This document shows, one piece after another, positions 23,085-33,455 of a stretch of DNA of 64,000 nucleotides. The notes under the pieces are model-generated. The model had not been told where the DNA came from. It saw nothing but the letters and a program-made list of their open reading frames with translations, and did not search any database. Numbering within the stretch: the first letter of the stretch is position 1; each line of letters starts with the position of its first letter. The position numbers were made by a program, and so were the translations under genes. This DNA is from Paguma larvata (taxonomy: Eukaryota; Chordata; Mammalia; Carnivora; Viverridae): the NCBI GenBank assembly GCA_030068075.1, contig CM057826.1, positions 99,003,804 to 99,067,803 of the forward strand. The letters are read 5' to 3'.

Positions 23085-25230
23085 AGGGACATCTGGGTGG
23101 TACATCACAGCATCCATTACTAAGATCTTTATATACTGGCCACAAAGGTAGAAAATCATCAAAGTTAGAAAACATAATTTAAGTAGCAGTACCTTTTTAA
23201 AAAGTAACAAAAACACTGGGGTGTCTGGTTGGCTCAGTTGGTTAAGCTTCCGACTTTAGCTCAAGTCATGATCTCACTGTTTGTGGGTTCTGGCCCCGCA
23301 TCAGGCTCCATGCTGACAGCTCAGAGCCTGGAGCTACCTTTAGATTCTGTGTCTCCATCTCTCTCTGCCCCTCCCCCACTCATGCTCTATCTCTCTCTCT
23401 CAAAAATAAATAATAATTAAAGCAAAATTAAAAAAAAAAGTAACAAAAACTCTATGATGTCTGGGAATAAAGTTAACAATATTCAAGCCATTTTAAGAAA
23501 AAAATTACAAAATTAAAGAAGCAGAACTAAGTAAATGGATATATTATGTCTATGGATGTCAAGATTCAATAGTTTAAAGATGTTAGTGCTTCGTAAGTTA
23601 ATATAAAATTCATATCCCAACAGCTTTTTTAAATATTTGACAATCTTATCCAAAAATTTATATGAAAAAGCACATGGCCAAGGATAGTCAAAACAAGTTT
23701 AAAAGTAAAACAAGAACAGAAAGACTTGCCCTACTGGATATTAGGCCTTATTGCTGAAATAATTAAAATAGATGGCAGTGCCATAGGAATATATAGACAG
23801 ACCACTATAATCTAATAGAGATTTGACCTTTGTTTGAATAATTACTTCATATGCAATAGTAGTAGCATTGTAAATTAGTGGGAAAATGATTTTTTAGACT
23901 TTTAAAAAAATAAATGGTGCTGAGACCATTGGTTATATCTGTGGAATAATAAAACTATATCTCTGCCTCATTCTATATATAAAAATTTGATTCCTAGTAG
24001 ATTGGATATAAAACTTAAAAACATTTACAAGAAAATACACAGAAATATTTTGATGACTTTGAGGTAGGAAAAGATTTCTTAAGGCATGAAAACTGTATGT
24101 TACAAGAGAAAATACTGATAACTTTGGCTCCTTTAAAGATTTTATACTACAGAGATATCTTAACTAAATATCACGTCATAATAGGAGAGAAGATATTTGC
24201 AGTATATGTAACTGATAGAGGAACAACATCCGGAATATTTAAAGAACTCCCAGAAAACAATAAGAAAATGACAAGTCAACATATAAGTAAACAAAGGATA
24301 AGCACAGGCAATTAAGCGTAGCTGAAACACGAATGACTAATATACATTTATAAGTTTTTCACTCTTTCCAGTGATCCTGGAAAAGTTAACTAAAACTACA
24401 ATGAAATAGTTTTTCATGCCTATCAGGTTTGTAAAAATTGATAAGTCTTCAAATTCCAATGTTGGGGAAGACTGGAGACAAGGAAATATTCACATTCTGC
24501 TAGTGGGTGTATGAAGTGGTATGTGCATTGGAATAGCCACTCTGGAAAGCAATTTGGTAACATCAAATAAAATTTTACCCCAGTAATTCTCTGCTACCCT
24601 AGAGAAATTCTTTTACATGTGGATATGAATGTTCAATTTAATATCATTTGCAATGGATGGAAATTGGAAACAACCTTAATTTCCATTCACTGGAGAATAG
24701 GTAAGTTGAAGTATACACATACAAAAACATATTATGCTGAATTTAAGGTGATCTAGTCCCATATGTCTCAATGTGGATGGACCTAAAAAGTAAAATCTTA
24801 AACCAAAAATTAAAAATCTGCAGAATATGGCATAATGCTATATATTGTTTATGAATATATACATTTTATAGTTACATATTTCATTATATATTTTAACATA
24901 CAAATATATATATTATATAATATATTATAAAATATTATGAAAACATGAGTGAAAGTAAGAAACACCAAATTAAAGATAATATTCTTTCTGCAGACACGAG
25001 CTTGAGAAGAATAGTGGGATTGAGGAGGGGGTTGTCGTCATATCTGTATTATCTTTTTCCCTTCAAAGACCCCAAAACTATAAAGAAAGAAGGAAAAATT
25101 TTAACTTTGACAAAGCCGAGTGGTGGGGACATGAATTTTTGTTTTGTTTTAAAATTTGTTATACTTTCTGGTATGTTTGGATTATATCAAAATTTAATTA
25201 GAAAATTAAGAGTTTAAATAAACAGACTAA
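23085..25230 (+). mobile_element. Old L1 ORF2 3' portion and 3' UTR, plus strand
   Basis: DNA-level L1 ORF2 landmarks in sense order: CTATGATGTCTGGGAATAAA, TGGATATATTATGTCTATGG with AAGATTCAATAG, CACATGGCCAAGGATAGTC, CTTGCCCTACTGGATATTAG, GCAATTTGGTAACATCAA, GGAAACAACCTTAATTTCCA, and GGATGGACCTAAAAAG. The 3' UTR is AT-rich, ending about 25220 at TTAATTAGAAAATTAAG. This continues the ORF2 order left off at 14998, so I infer one original L1 split by later insertions. Many stops; inactive. Confidence 0.75.
23215..23434 (+). mobile_element. CAN SINE with exact 16-bp target-site duplication
   Basis: Sense, full length: GGGTGTCTGGTTGGCTCAG, TTTAGCTCAAGTCATGATCT, CCATGCTGACAGCTCAGAGC, CT-rich block and TCAAAAATAAATAATAATT tail. 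AAAAAGTAACAAAAAC flanks both sides (23199-23214 and 23435-23450). Inserted into the old L1 ORF2. Confidence 0.98.
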
Positions 25231-26589
25231 GGAAAAAATCTATTATTGTCATTTGATAAAAATTAATATTGCAAATACTTGTTTTTGACCAGTGAATCCC
25301 ATCGTTCGTAGACCATGGTATTTAGCTTGATGAACTCCATCTTGGACTCTGCAGGGACTCTGAAAGAGAATAGCTAGGTGATCATGAATAAATTAAGTGT
25401 GCTTAGAGTAATCACATGGGATATCTCTAGTCTTTCTTGGCTAGGGACATTGAGGTAGGGTAGGGCAAAGAATGGCGATCAGGAAGAACCTCAGATCGGG
25501 AATTTCCAAAGAGACCCAGTAACTTATATGGCATTTGAGGCCTCTTCTTTCTGCCTTCAGGGTCAGCCTTCCTGGTGTTCATGTGATGTCCCCTGGTTCC
25601 CCAGGGTCTCAGTGGGCTCATTAACTCACTGCTCTAGGTGTTCTCATCAAGAAGCAGTGAAGTGGTGGAATTCCAGCAAAGCCTGTGGAAGCAGCAAAGC
25701 AGATAATATCTCATTGTGGGTTCAGTAGAAACAGAAAGATTGGGCTGTGATGGGAACTTTGGTAATCAGAGCCATGTGGGGGGAAAACCTGGAAAGTTAG
25801 AGTTTGAACAGACCTTCAGGACCATCTAGCTCAGCGTTTGTGTGTGTTTAAACTTTTTGCTGTAACATGATAGATGAGCCAGGTGGTCACGACACTGCTC
25901 TGGTTAAAGCAGGTATGAGGACCACAGTGACTAATCCTTGGTGCTCCTGCTTTTTGCTCTACCCTCTGACAGCCCCTGACCAGGCTCTAGGAACCACCTG
26001 GTATAAAGCACTGTTTATATCCACATCCTTCATTAGAAGGATGAGGATGCTAACCTCCAGTGGGAGGCTGTGACTGCTCCAGCTCATACTCATTTGGTGG
26101 AGGTAGAGCCCCTCCACCCCTGACAGGGCACTTTACTGCACCCTTTAAGGACTTTCTCGATTTTCTTAGAATGGGGTCAATATGACCAGACTATATTGAT
26201 TTTCCCCCCTCTTTTTATTCATTCATTTATTTTCTATATTTTAGATTTTTAAGAAAGGTAATTTTGAGTGTTTCTATACCAAGCCATGATACTGTCATCC
26301 TGCTGTGTTACAACTTATTTCATTACTTCACTGAGCTCCAAGGGAAGGAGTCAGAGTTAGTTCTTAAGTGTTATGGTGATGGGGGAGGGAAGACGGATCT
26401 AGACTAATTCCCTGTGAGAGAGCTAGGAAATAAATCAAGAGGGAGAATATCCCACTATGCCTATTTTTCCCAAACAGCTCTCTCCTAAACTCCATTTATT
26501 TAGGTAATAATTTGATTAATCAAACTGCAGTTTTAAAATGCCAACGTCTTCCTTCCAGGTAAAACCCATTGATCCCTTCCACCATAAAG
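25231..26589. other. Unassigned noncoding sequence
   Basis: About 1.35 kb without a recognisable gene. The text AGAGTTTGAACAGACCTTCA at about 25800 is in the style of old interspersed repeats. A 90-codon open frame just upstream (24945-25217) belongs to the L1 3' UTR. Confidence 0.3.
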
Positions 26590-26910
26590 TGAAAATTAAT
26601 AATATTTCTTGACTTTTCATACATTTGTGCTGCACATGTACTCTTGGCACATGTCAATAAAATTTTTTGGAAAAAAAATATTTCTTGACCACTTTCTACA
26701 TGCCAGGCACTGTGCTCAGTGTTTCACATTTATTATCTAATATAATCCACATAATAATAGTGTGAGGTAAATACAACTATTATCTTCAATTGTTTAAGGA
26801 TAAATGGAGGCAAAGAGAGGTTAACTATTTCCCAAAAGCACACAGCTAATAAATGGCATAGTCAGGATTTGAGCTCATGCCTTTAGTGGCTGTGCTACCC
26901 TGAAATGGAC
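26590..26910 (-). mobile_element. MIR SINE, reverse, with a small insert
   Basis: Reverse-complement MIR: TGCCAGGCACTGTGCTCAG, a TTATCTAATATAATCC segment, GGATAAATGGAGGCAAAGAG (the reverse of the CTGTAAAATG region), GGTTAACTATTTCCC, CACACAGCTAATAAATGGC and GATTTGAGCTCATGCC. The left part is interrupted by the retro-insert at 26601-26689. Confidence 0.82.
26601..26689 (+). mobile_element. Tiny processed retro-insert with 13-bp target-site duplication
   Basis: AATATTTCTTGAC occurs exactly at 26601-26613 and 26677-26689. The 63 bp between them ends ACATGTCAATAAAATTTTTT, GG and an A tail, so it carries a canonical AATAAA polyadenylation signal about 12 bp before the A run. This is the anatomy of an extremely 5'-truncated L1-mediated retrocopy of some transcript's 3' end. 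The source gene is not recognisable to me. Confidence 0.7.
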
Positions 26911-27415
26911 AGTTAGGTTTCATACCCAACTACCCAGTTAGAGAATGTGTGTTTCATTGGTTGTACGGAAGAAGGGTTAGTCAATTATAGAGGAGGTGGG
27001 CATGGTCCGTGGGTCTTTCCTCTCTGTTCTACAACATAGCTGGTTACTTCTGCATGAATTTGTATTAGAGATTCCCAAGAATAAATAAAATATAAAAGAA
27101 AAATACTACCTGAAATCTAACCAAACTACAAAAATGCTGCACTGAATTATTTGCTGTAAAACATTAATATAAATAAAAGTGTAATTTCCACGGGAGCTGT
27201 ATGCTCTCAGCCCTAATATCCCATTGCCTTTGTAGATTTTAAATTCTTAAAATCAGCTTTTAGCGAGTAGGGACTGTTGAGGACACTTAAGTAATATAAA
27301 GTTAACTAATGACCTCCATTTCAAAGAGAGGTAAACTGGGTATTTAAAATAAATTCTTTAAAAATCTCTTTTTGCAAATGGTGTCAGTCTTTACATCATT
27401 CAAACTCATTTCCAA
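26911..27415. other. Unassigned noncoding sequence
   Basis: No gene or repeat recognised; AT-rich. Confidence 0.3.
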
Positions 27416-27419
27416 GAAA

Positions 27420-27800
27420 TAGACCACTGAATTCAAACTGGCTTAAACAACAGGGATATTAGGTCTTATAGCACTCTGTTCCGAAGTAGAGTGGGCTTTA
27501 TGTTTGATTCAGTGAATCAAAAATATCATTAAAGGGCCAGGTTCTCTCTATCTCTTCATTCTGCTGTTTTAAGCTTTGGCTTCACGCTCAGATAGGTTTT
27601 TCCTGTGCCACAAAATGGCTGCCATTTGGGGCTACAAGCCTCCTTATTCACATACAGACAGGAAGAGAAAACTGGCTTCCTGTTGCTCTCTCTTCAGAAC
27701 CAAGAAAAACATTCCCTCAAACCTTTTCTTTTTCACTGGCCAGCACCAAAGGTCACATGACCATTCCTTAGACAATCTCAGCAAGATGGGTTGAGATTAC
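27420..27800. repeat. Probable ancient interspersed repeat, family unknown
   Basis: The text AACTGGCTTAAACAACAGGG, CACAAAATGGCTGCCATT and CCAAAGGTCACATGACCATT has the layout of a common old mammalian repeat I recall but cannot name. The 72-codon open frame at 27576-27794 falls inside it and is not a gene. Confidence 0.4.
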
Positions 27801-29090
27801 ATACAATCAGCCAGGTCCACCTCTTAAAAAAATGAGGTTGTTCCCTCAGACACTATTGCTTTTTCTCGATAAGAGAAAAGTGCAATGTATGTCACAGAGG
27901 CAACAACAATCCCCAGTGTAGAATTTGCCTGTACCAGATGGGTACCATGATTCATTTACATATTCAAGAGACATGTATTAAATATCTACCATCTGCTCAG
28001 AACCAAGAGATTCTAAAGAAAAGTTATACATGAATCCATTTTTCTATTAGGTGACAAAAATGACAAGCTGTGGCTCATGCCCCTCCTGCTTTTTCCTTCC
28101 TACCCTTTGGTATAAGACCTCAATAAAAATCTCAATGTAGCCAAAGATTGAACTAAAGATGAAAACTGAGCCCAAATTGATAGCTCCAAAACAAGGAAAA
28201 TGACCAAATTCAGAACCATTTAGTTACTAACCAATAATTTTATTAAATATTGTCCTTTAAAGGAATATTTCTTTTTACACAGACCAATTTTCCTTTATCA
28301 GGGGGACAGATTATACTAACTTACTCTTTAACTGTTGAGAACACTGGGTATGCATGCATCTCTGTCACCCACAACTAATCAATTTGACAGCTAGAATTTG
28401 GGGATTACTATATTACATATTTCAATCTTTAATTTTGAAGGGGTAGGCGAAGGGCTTAACAAATGCCAAATACAAAGTTCAGAGTGCCTTATATTGGCAA
28501 AATAATTGCATTTGTAAATGTGAAATACTTTCAGAAGCACTTACCTTTAAAGTGAGTGAGATAGATATAGGTGCTTGAACAAGTTATGAGTTGTCTCATC
28601 TTGTGGTTTCGCAAATTTTGAAGTTGGTCAAATAAACACTCTTTCCCCTTTCCCCTTTTTTTTCTAACAGCCCAGCTGACTGCACCTGCCTCTTTATTAA
28701 CCACAGAAAAGTGAAAACCTAGCAACATGAAATTAAATCTTTCTCTGCTTTGGCACCAGTATGCCCACGGAGAGTGCTAAAGACATGTGGAAGATTTAAT
28801 GCTTAGGGAGAGCAAAAGATTATTTGCTTCTGCCCCAGCAACAGAGCTATTCTAAGAGCTCTGATTGCTTAAGAGAGGCAGGGCATTGGCATGGCCTCTT
28901 TTTCTGTCTCTTACTTAGACTTTTAAATTCGTATTTGTTTATTTATTTGCTGAAGAGATTACAGCATAGTCTATATCAGTGGTTTTTCTGAGTTCGTTCT
29001 CCTGGGTGATTCCCAGACTGATCACTAATAGTATTTGTATTTAAAAAGACAGAATAATAATTAAAAAAGACAGAATAATTTAGTTTTTAA
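27801..29090. other. Unassigned noncoding sequence, repeat-poor
   Basis: About 1.3 kb with no recognised repeat and no gene. Contains TTTAATTTTGAAG- and TAATC-type AT-rich stretches. Possibly single-copy sequence. Confidence 0.3.
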
Positions 29091-29299
29091 AAAAAATTTT
29101 TTTAATGTGTATTTATTCTTGAGAGAGAGACAGAGCATGAGCAGGAGAGGGGCAGAGAGAGGGAGAAACAGAATCCGAAGCAGGTCCCAGGCTCTGAGCT
29201 GTCAGCGTAGAGCCCAACGTGGGGCTCGAACCCACAAACCATGAGATCATTACCTGAGCCAAAGTCGGACGCTTAACTGCCGGAGCCATCCAGGTGCCC
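29091..29299 (-). mobile_element. CAN SINE (feline tRNA-Lys type)
   Basis: Reverse orientation, full length: TTTTTTTAATGTGTATTTAT, GA core with AGAGCATGAGCAGGAGAGGG, GGCTCTGAGCTGTCAGCGTA, GGGGCTCGAACCCACAAACC, GAGATCATTACCTGAGCC, ending CCATCCAGGTGCCC. Confidence 0.97.
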
Positions 29300-29735
29300 G
29301 TAATTTACAGTTTTGATATTGATTATTTTATTATGTAACTAATAGTTCATAAAACCCAAGAAGCATCCTATTCTAATTCTACAAAGTGTTTTGATGGTGG
29401 AAGTGAACAGAGAGGGGTGAGGAGTGGAGGGGCAGGGGAGTAGGTGGCCTAAGGATTATTTTGCTGTGTGAAAATGGCAGCATGGGGCTTTGACTTGATA
29501 CATTCCTAAATTCATATGTTTTTTAGAGCTCAGCTTTCACCTTCAATGACTCTATATCCCTTGACTTTTGTTTTTTTGGAGATGAGACACCAACTCCCCC
29601 AAACTCTTCTGCACTGCCCCACATGTTTTTCTGATGTGTAAACCTTTATCTCAGTCTACATATGGATCCCACCCATGTCATAATCTTTCATTTGCAGAGT
29701 TGGATACCTACTACTCCAGAACCTTAAAAATACTC
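29300..29735. other. Unassigned noncoding sequence
   Basis: No gene or repeat recognised between two SINEs. Confidence 0.3.
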
Positions 29736-29737
29736 TA

Positions 29738-29942
29738 AGCGTGGCTCAGTTGGTTAAGCGTTTGACTCTTGATTTCAGCTCAGGTCATGATCTAATGATT
29801 TGTGATATTGAGCTGACGGGCTTTGCACTGACAGTGCGGGGCCTACTTAGGATTCTTTCTCTCTCTCTCTCTGCCCCTCTTCTGCGCTTGTACTCTCTGG
29901 CTCTCTCTTAAAATAAATAAGTCAACATAAAAACCCTAAAAA
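29738..29942 (+). mobile_element. CAN SINE, slightly 5'-truncated
   Basis: Sense orientation beginning at GCGTGGCTCAGTTGGTTAAG, so the first bases of the head are missing or altered. TTTCAGCTCAGGTCATGATC, a CT-rich middle and TTAAAATAAATAAG tail follow. Confidence 0.94.
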
Positions 29943-30194
29943 CAACCACTATTAAAAAAAATACTCGGAATATGCTGAAGAATGAAATTAATGGCTAGTT
30001 GGGAGAGCAAAGTATGACACTTTCTAGTTTCGGCTACTTCCAACTTGCCTACATGACTGTTTTTTTTTAAACATCAAGAACTTGGTGAGTTGTTTGCTGA
30101 GTTGTAGACATTTTCTCCCCATTCTTCTTCATTCCAGGAAATGGAATATCATCTGCCCTTTGTTTAGATTAGATACATAGGAGCAATCCTTAAT

Positions 30195-30660
30195 GGTTCC
30201 TTTTTGTTATTGTTCACATCTAATTGATTCTGAAATCTGGTGCGTTTCACTACAAAACTCCTCTGCAGTCAACATCCTAGCCCAAGTCATGGCCACCTCT
30301 AATCCTCAAGAATTTTCAGTCTTGTCTCCTTGACACAACGCTGGCTCAACCCTTGCTTATCTATAATGTATTCTTCACCTTGAGGCCAGAATTTTCTTTT
30401 AAAAATGCAAATCAGAGTATGCCATTCCCCTTCCTAAAACTGTCTATGGTTTTCCAGTACTCTGAATAAAATCCAGCTCCTAAATGCCATCTCCTAAGCC
30501 CTCCTTGGTCAGTTTCTGGTAGCTACTTCAAGTCTATTGCCCTCAATCACTATCCCTGCAGTTGTTACATTTGTTTCTTTCCTTTGCTTGGAAAGTTTCT
30601 TCTTCACTTCTTCACATGATCTTAGTTTAAATGTAACCTCCCTCAGAGGCATTCCCTGAT
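30195..30660 (+). mobile_element. L2 LINE 3' region, first part
   Basis: Sense L2 text: CAGAGTATGCCATTCCCCTT, GAATAAAATCCAGCTCC, CTCCTAAGCCCTCCTTGG, a TTTGCTTGGAAAGTTTCTTC segment (the TGCCTGGAACGCTCTTCC region) and CCTCAGAGGCATTCCCTGAT. The match continues at 31290, beyond about 580 bp of other sequence. Confidence 0.75.
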
Positions 30661-31250
30661 GATCCTTCCAAACTGGTGTGACAGTTACTTTGGAATGGGT
30701 AGGTTAACATGCCTTCAGACTGCCTTTCTCTATGCCGAGAATATAAAACTAAAAATCACCTTTCCCAGACGTTCTTGGAGCTTGGAACCTAGAAATGATT
30801 TAGTTTTCATGAACAGAATGCCGGGCATCCATTTTGTGGTCCACAGGTCTCTATTTTGATGGAAGTGAGCATGCTTTTGCTGGCATGGATTGTGGCTGGA
30901 GTTCTGTGTTTCTAGAGAAAGTAGTTCCAGCTACGGCTGTGACATGAAGCAGCCAGAGGCAGCTTCCTGATAGTGGCTCTGCCACAGCAGCAACAGCTAC
31001 TTTAGTTGCATTGGGGGCTGGAATGGTTCTGCAATCAGCAGGGATGTAACATCTTTCTAATACAATAGCTTCTTACAACAGATTGTACAGGTGCCAGGGA
31101 TTGTTCTTGAGAGGTCAGTCTAGAGCCTGCTTCTCCAACCCTTTAACAAGTCACTGAATTCCCCCCATAGAATCCTTTTCTGCTTAAACTAGCTGCATTG
31201 GATTCTTTGATTTGCAATAAAGCCTGGACCAATACAAGTGCCTACGATAA
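30661..31250. repeat. Probable old insertion splitting an L2, family unknown
   Basis: Lies between the two halves of one L2 copy. The text ending TGCAATAAAGCCTGGACCAA resembles the 3' end of an LTR-type or similar element with an AATAAA signal. A 66-codon open frame at 30659-30859 is not supported as a gene. Confidence 0.35.
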
Positions 31251-31274
31251 GTTACTCTATAGCTCATCTTTTAA

Positions 31275-31462
31275 TTTTTTTTATTCACCTCAATCGTAAT
31301 TTAAATTTCACTGTTCATGTATTGTCTCTCTCCATTATAATGGAAGTCTTCTGAGGATAGGGCTTGGTCTATCTGGTTCACTGCTCTGTCCCCAGTACCT
31401 AGGACAGTTCTCAAAGCTTGGGAGGTGTTCCATAAAGGTTCCTTGCATGAATGAATGAGCCC
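31275..31462 (+). mobile_element. L2 LINE 3' end, second part
   Basis: TTATAATGGAAGTCTTCTGA, GGATAGGGCTTGGTCTATC, CTCTGTCCCCAGTACCTAGG and CATGAATGAATGAG are the typical last 150 bp of L2 in sense. Confidence 0.82.
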
Positions 31463-32115
31463 TAACTTTTGTAAAGGTTACTTTGCTCAATGCCTAGTCT
31501 ATCTTAGCAGCAGGGGTTTGCTCTGCAGCTACAAACTTTCATTTGACTCACCATTTGCTTCTGATCCAGCTCCAATTTAGCTCTTTTGACTCGGCAATGG
31601 AAACATTCACTCCCGATGATGATGACAGAGTGAGTCCTTGAATTCTCTAAAAGCTCTGCATCAGGAAACTTCTGCTAAATGGTGCCTCGTACTGCTATCG
31701 GCAGAGCATGGCTCAGCCAGAGTTCACTATCAATGGTGTCAGGCAGAGAATAGACAAGGAGGGCTGCACAGCTTGGCCATCGCAGGCCCTTTTTGCCTGA
31801 GACTATTTCACAAACCAGTGCAAGTCTGGGCACTCTCCTTCTGAAAGACTGTCTAAGACCATCCTACCCATTCTGGCTGCCGCTCATCTCTTTCCCATAA
31901 CCCAATGTGCTTTTCCGCTTTTGAAAAATGTTCACAAGTCCACAGCATGCCCACACTAATTTAATACTCTGTTTGTTCTTTCTAAGAGCCCTTCCTTTCT
32001 CTTTGTCTATTTCCAAATGAGGCAATGTCCGGAAAGGGTTGTCCTCTCTTTGCTTTGTTTTTAACGAACTGAGAAGTTAGATTCTCTGCATAAAATGTTG
32101 AATAATAGTGTATTT
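31463..32115. other. Unassigned noncoding sequence
   Basis: No gene or repeat recognised. A 68-codon open frame at 31638-31844 has no domain. Confidence 0.3.
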
Positions 32116-32119
32116 GCTT

Positions 32120-32217
32120 ATAATCATCTATGCCTCGTTCAATTTTTTATCCTAGCGCTAGGCACAGGGTCTGGTACATAATGGGTGCTCAATAAATGTT
32201 TGAAGAATGATTGAATG
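32120..32217 (+). mobile_element. L2 LINE 3' end fragment
   Basis: ATCTATGCCTCGTTCAATTT, TAGCGCTAGGCACAGGGTCT and GGTGCTCAATAAATGTTTG form the canonical L2 terminus. Confidence 0.85.
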
Positions 32218-32268
32218 CAACACATCAAATTTATCAAACAAACAAACAAAACAAAGAATGATTGAATG
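32203..32268 (+). mobile_element. Tiny retro-insert with (CAAA)n tail
   Basis: AAGAATGATTGAATG is repeated exactly at 32203-32217 and 32254-32268. The 36 bp between start CAACACATCAAATTTATC and end in four CAAA-type units. This looks like a minimal retroposed insert with a patterned A-rich tail and its target-site duplication. The L2 terminus itself tends to hold GAATGAAT repeats, so an internal L2 duplication is the alternative. Confidence 0.5.
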
Positions 32269-33280
32269 AGTGAATCATCTTAGTTTGGTGCTTTTTAAAA
32301 GCTGGCAAAAGGTTAATATATGCAGAGAAGACTTAGTATATGAGGAAAGAATCCCACTTATGACTCTGATTCTATTCAAATGTGTTGCTGCAGTCAGGCA
32401 GGATTTCATTAACATTTTCTCCACATCATGCCTGCCGAGTATCATTGCAAGGTTCAGTTGACAAGTGCCATTCACAAGCCATATCCCTGAACCTGAGAGG
32501 TATCCTGCCATGTGGGGCTTCCTTTTCTCAGTCCTGACACAAGTAAGATGGCAAATGTTCTTTTTTAGGAATCATATACAGAATGATGTGCTTCTTCAAG
32601 GTCAGGGTAAGCACCCACTTTACTTTGCATTCATGAGCAAGGATGCTGGTGACAGGTAACCTTCAGAGACGGAGGCTGTCATTGGCAGGAGGGTGAAGGC
32701 TGGGAATTGAATCCTCCTAAAAAAGTCACATCTGCTGGCTGGCGCGAAAACGAACTCATGTCAGGGCAGGAGACTAACTGGCAGCAGAGGGCTGGTGGTT
32801 ACTGATTAAGCTGGGCAAGGCATTTTAAAAGCAAAGAGCACTCCCTGAGTTGAGATTAGGCAGGCTCTCGCAGGCTCTCACAGCCTGGAGGGGAGCGGTG
32901 AGTGGGTGGGTGGAAAAGGGTGAGGTCAGGAAAAGGACAGGGAATGGGTATGCCCTTGCCTTGGTGGAAGGGAGAAGTCTTGCAGGAGTGGGCAGGCCCT
33001 ATGTTCTGTCTCCCGAGTTGCCAGAGACAGGTAGTATCTATCTCTAGGGCAGAAATTCCTGTCCTTGAGATTGAGACACTTCACAGTATTGCCAGCTCTC
33101 TCAAAGGGCGATGTGAAATTCTCAGATCCAAATGGTTTCTACATCTCTTGACTAAGTTACACAGCTACCTTTGAGTACCTTTTGAAAGCTAGGTATTTCC
33201 ACTTTCAAAATGCCTGGGAATAGCTGCTGTAGTTGCTACTATTTTCATTTGTTTACTCTATAACAAGCCTTAAGTTATAT
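32269..33280. other. Repeat-poor unassigned sequence
   Basis: About 1 kb without recognised repeats; moderately GC-rich at 32640-33020. Open frames of 63-90 codons in several overlapping frames, none with a domain. Confidence 0.3.
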
Positions 33281-33284
33281 GGTT

Positions 33285-33455
33285 GGCAGGTATGATATAA
33301 CTATTAAATTGTTAAATCAAATCCTCACAACCTGAGGAGATAGGTACATTTATCCTCATTTTCTACATTGAGTGCCTGAGACTCAGAGAGGCTGAACAAC
33401 TTGTCCCATGTCACAGAGCTGCAAGGTGACAGAATGAAAGCAATCCTGCCCATGT
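33285..33455 (-). mobile_element. MIR SINE fragment, reverse
   Basis: AAATCCTCACAACCTGAGGA, GATAGGTACATTTATCCTCA, GAGACTCAGAGAGGCTGAAC and TTGTCCCATGTCACAGAGCT are reverse-complement MIR landmarks. Confidence 0.85.
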
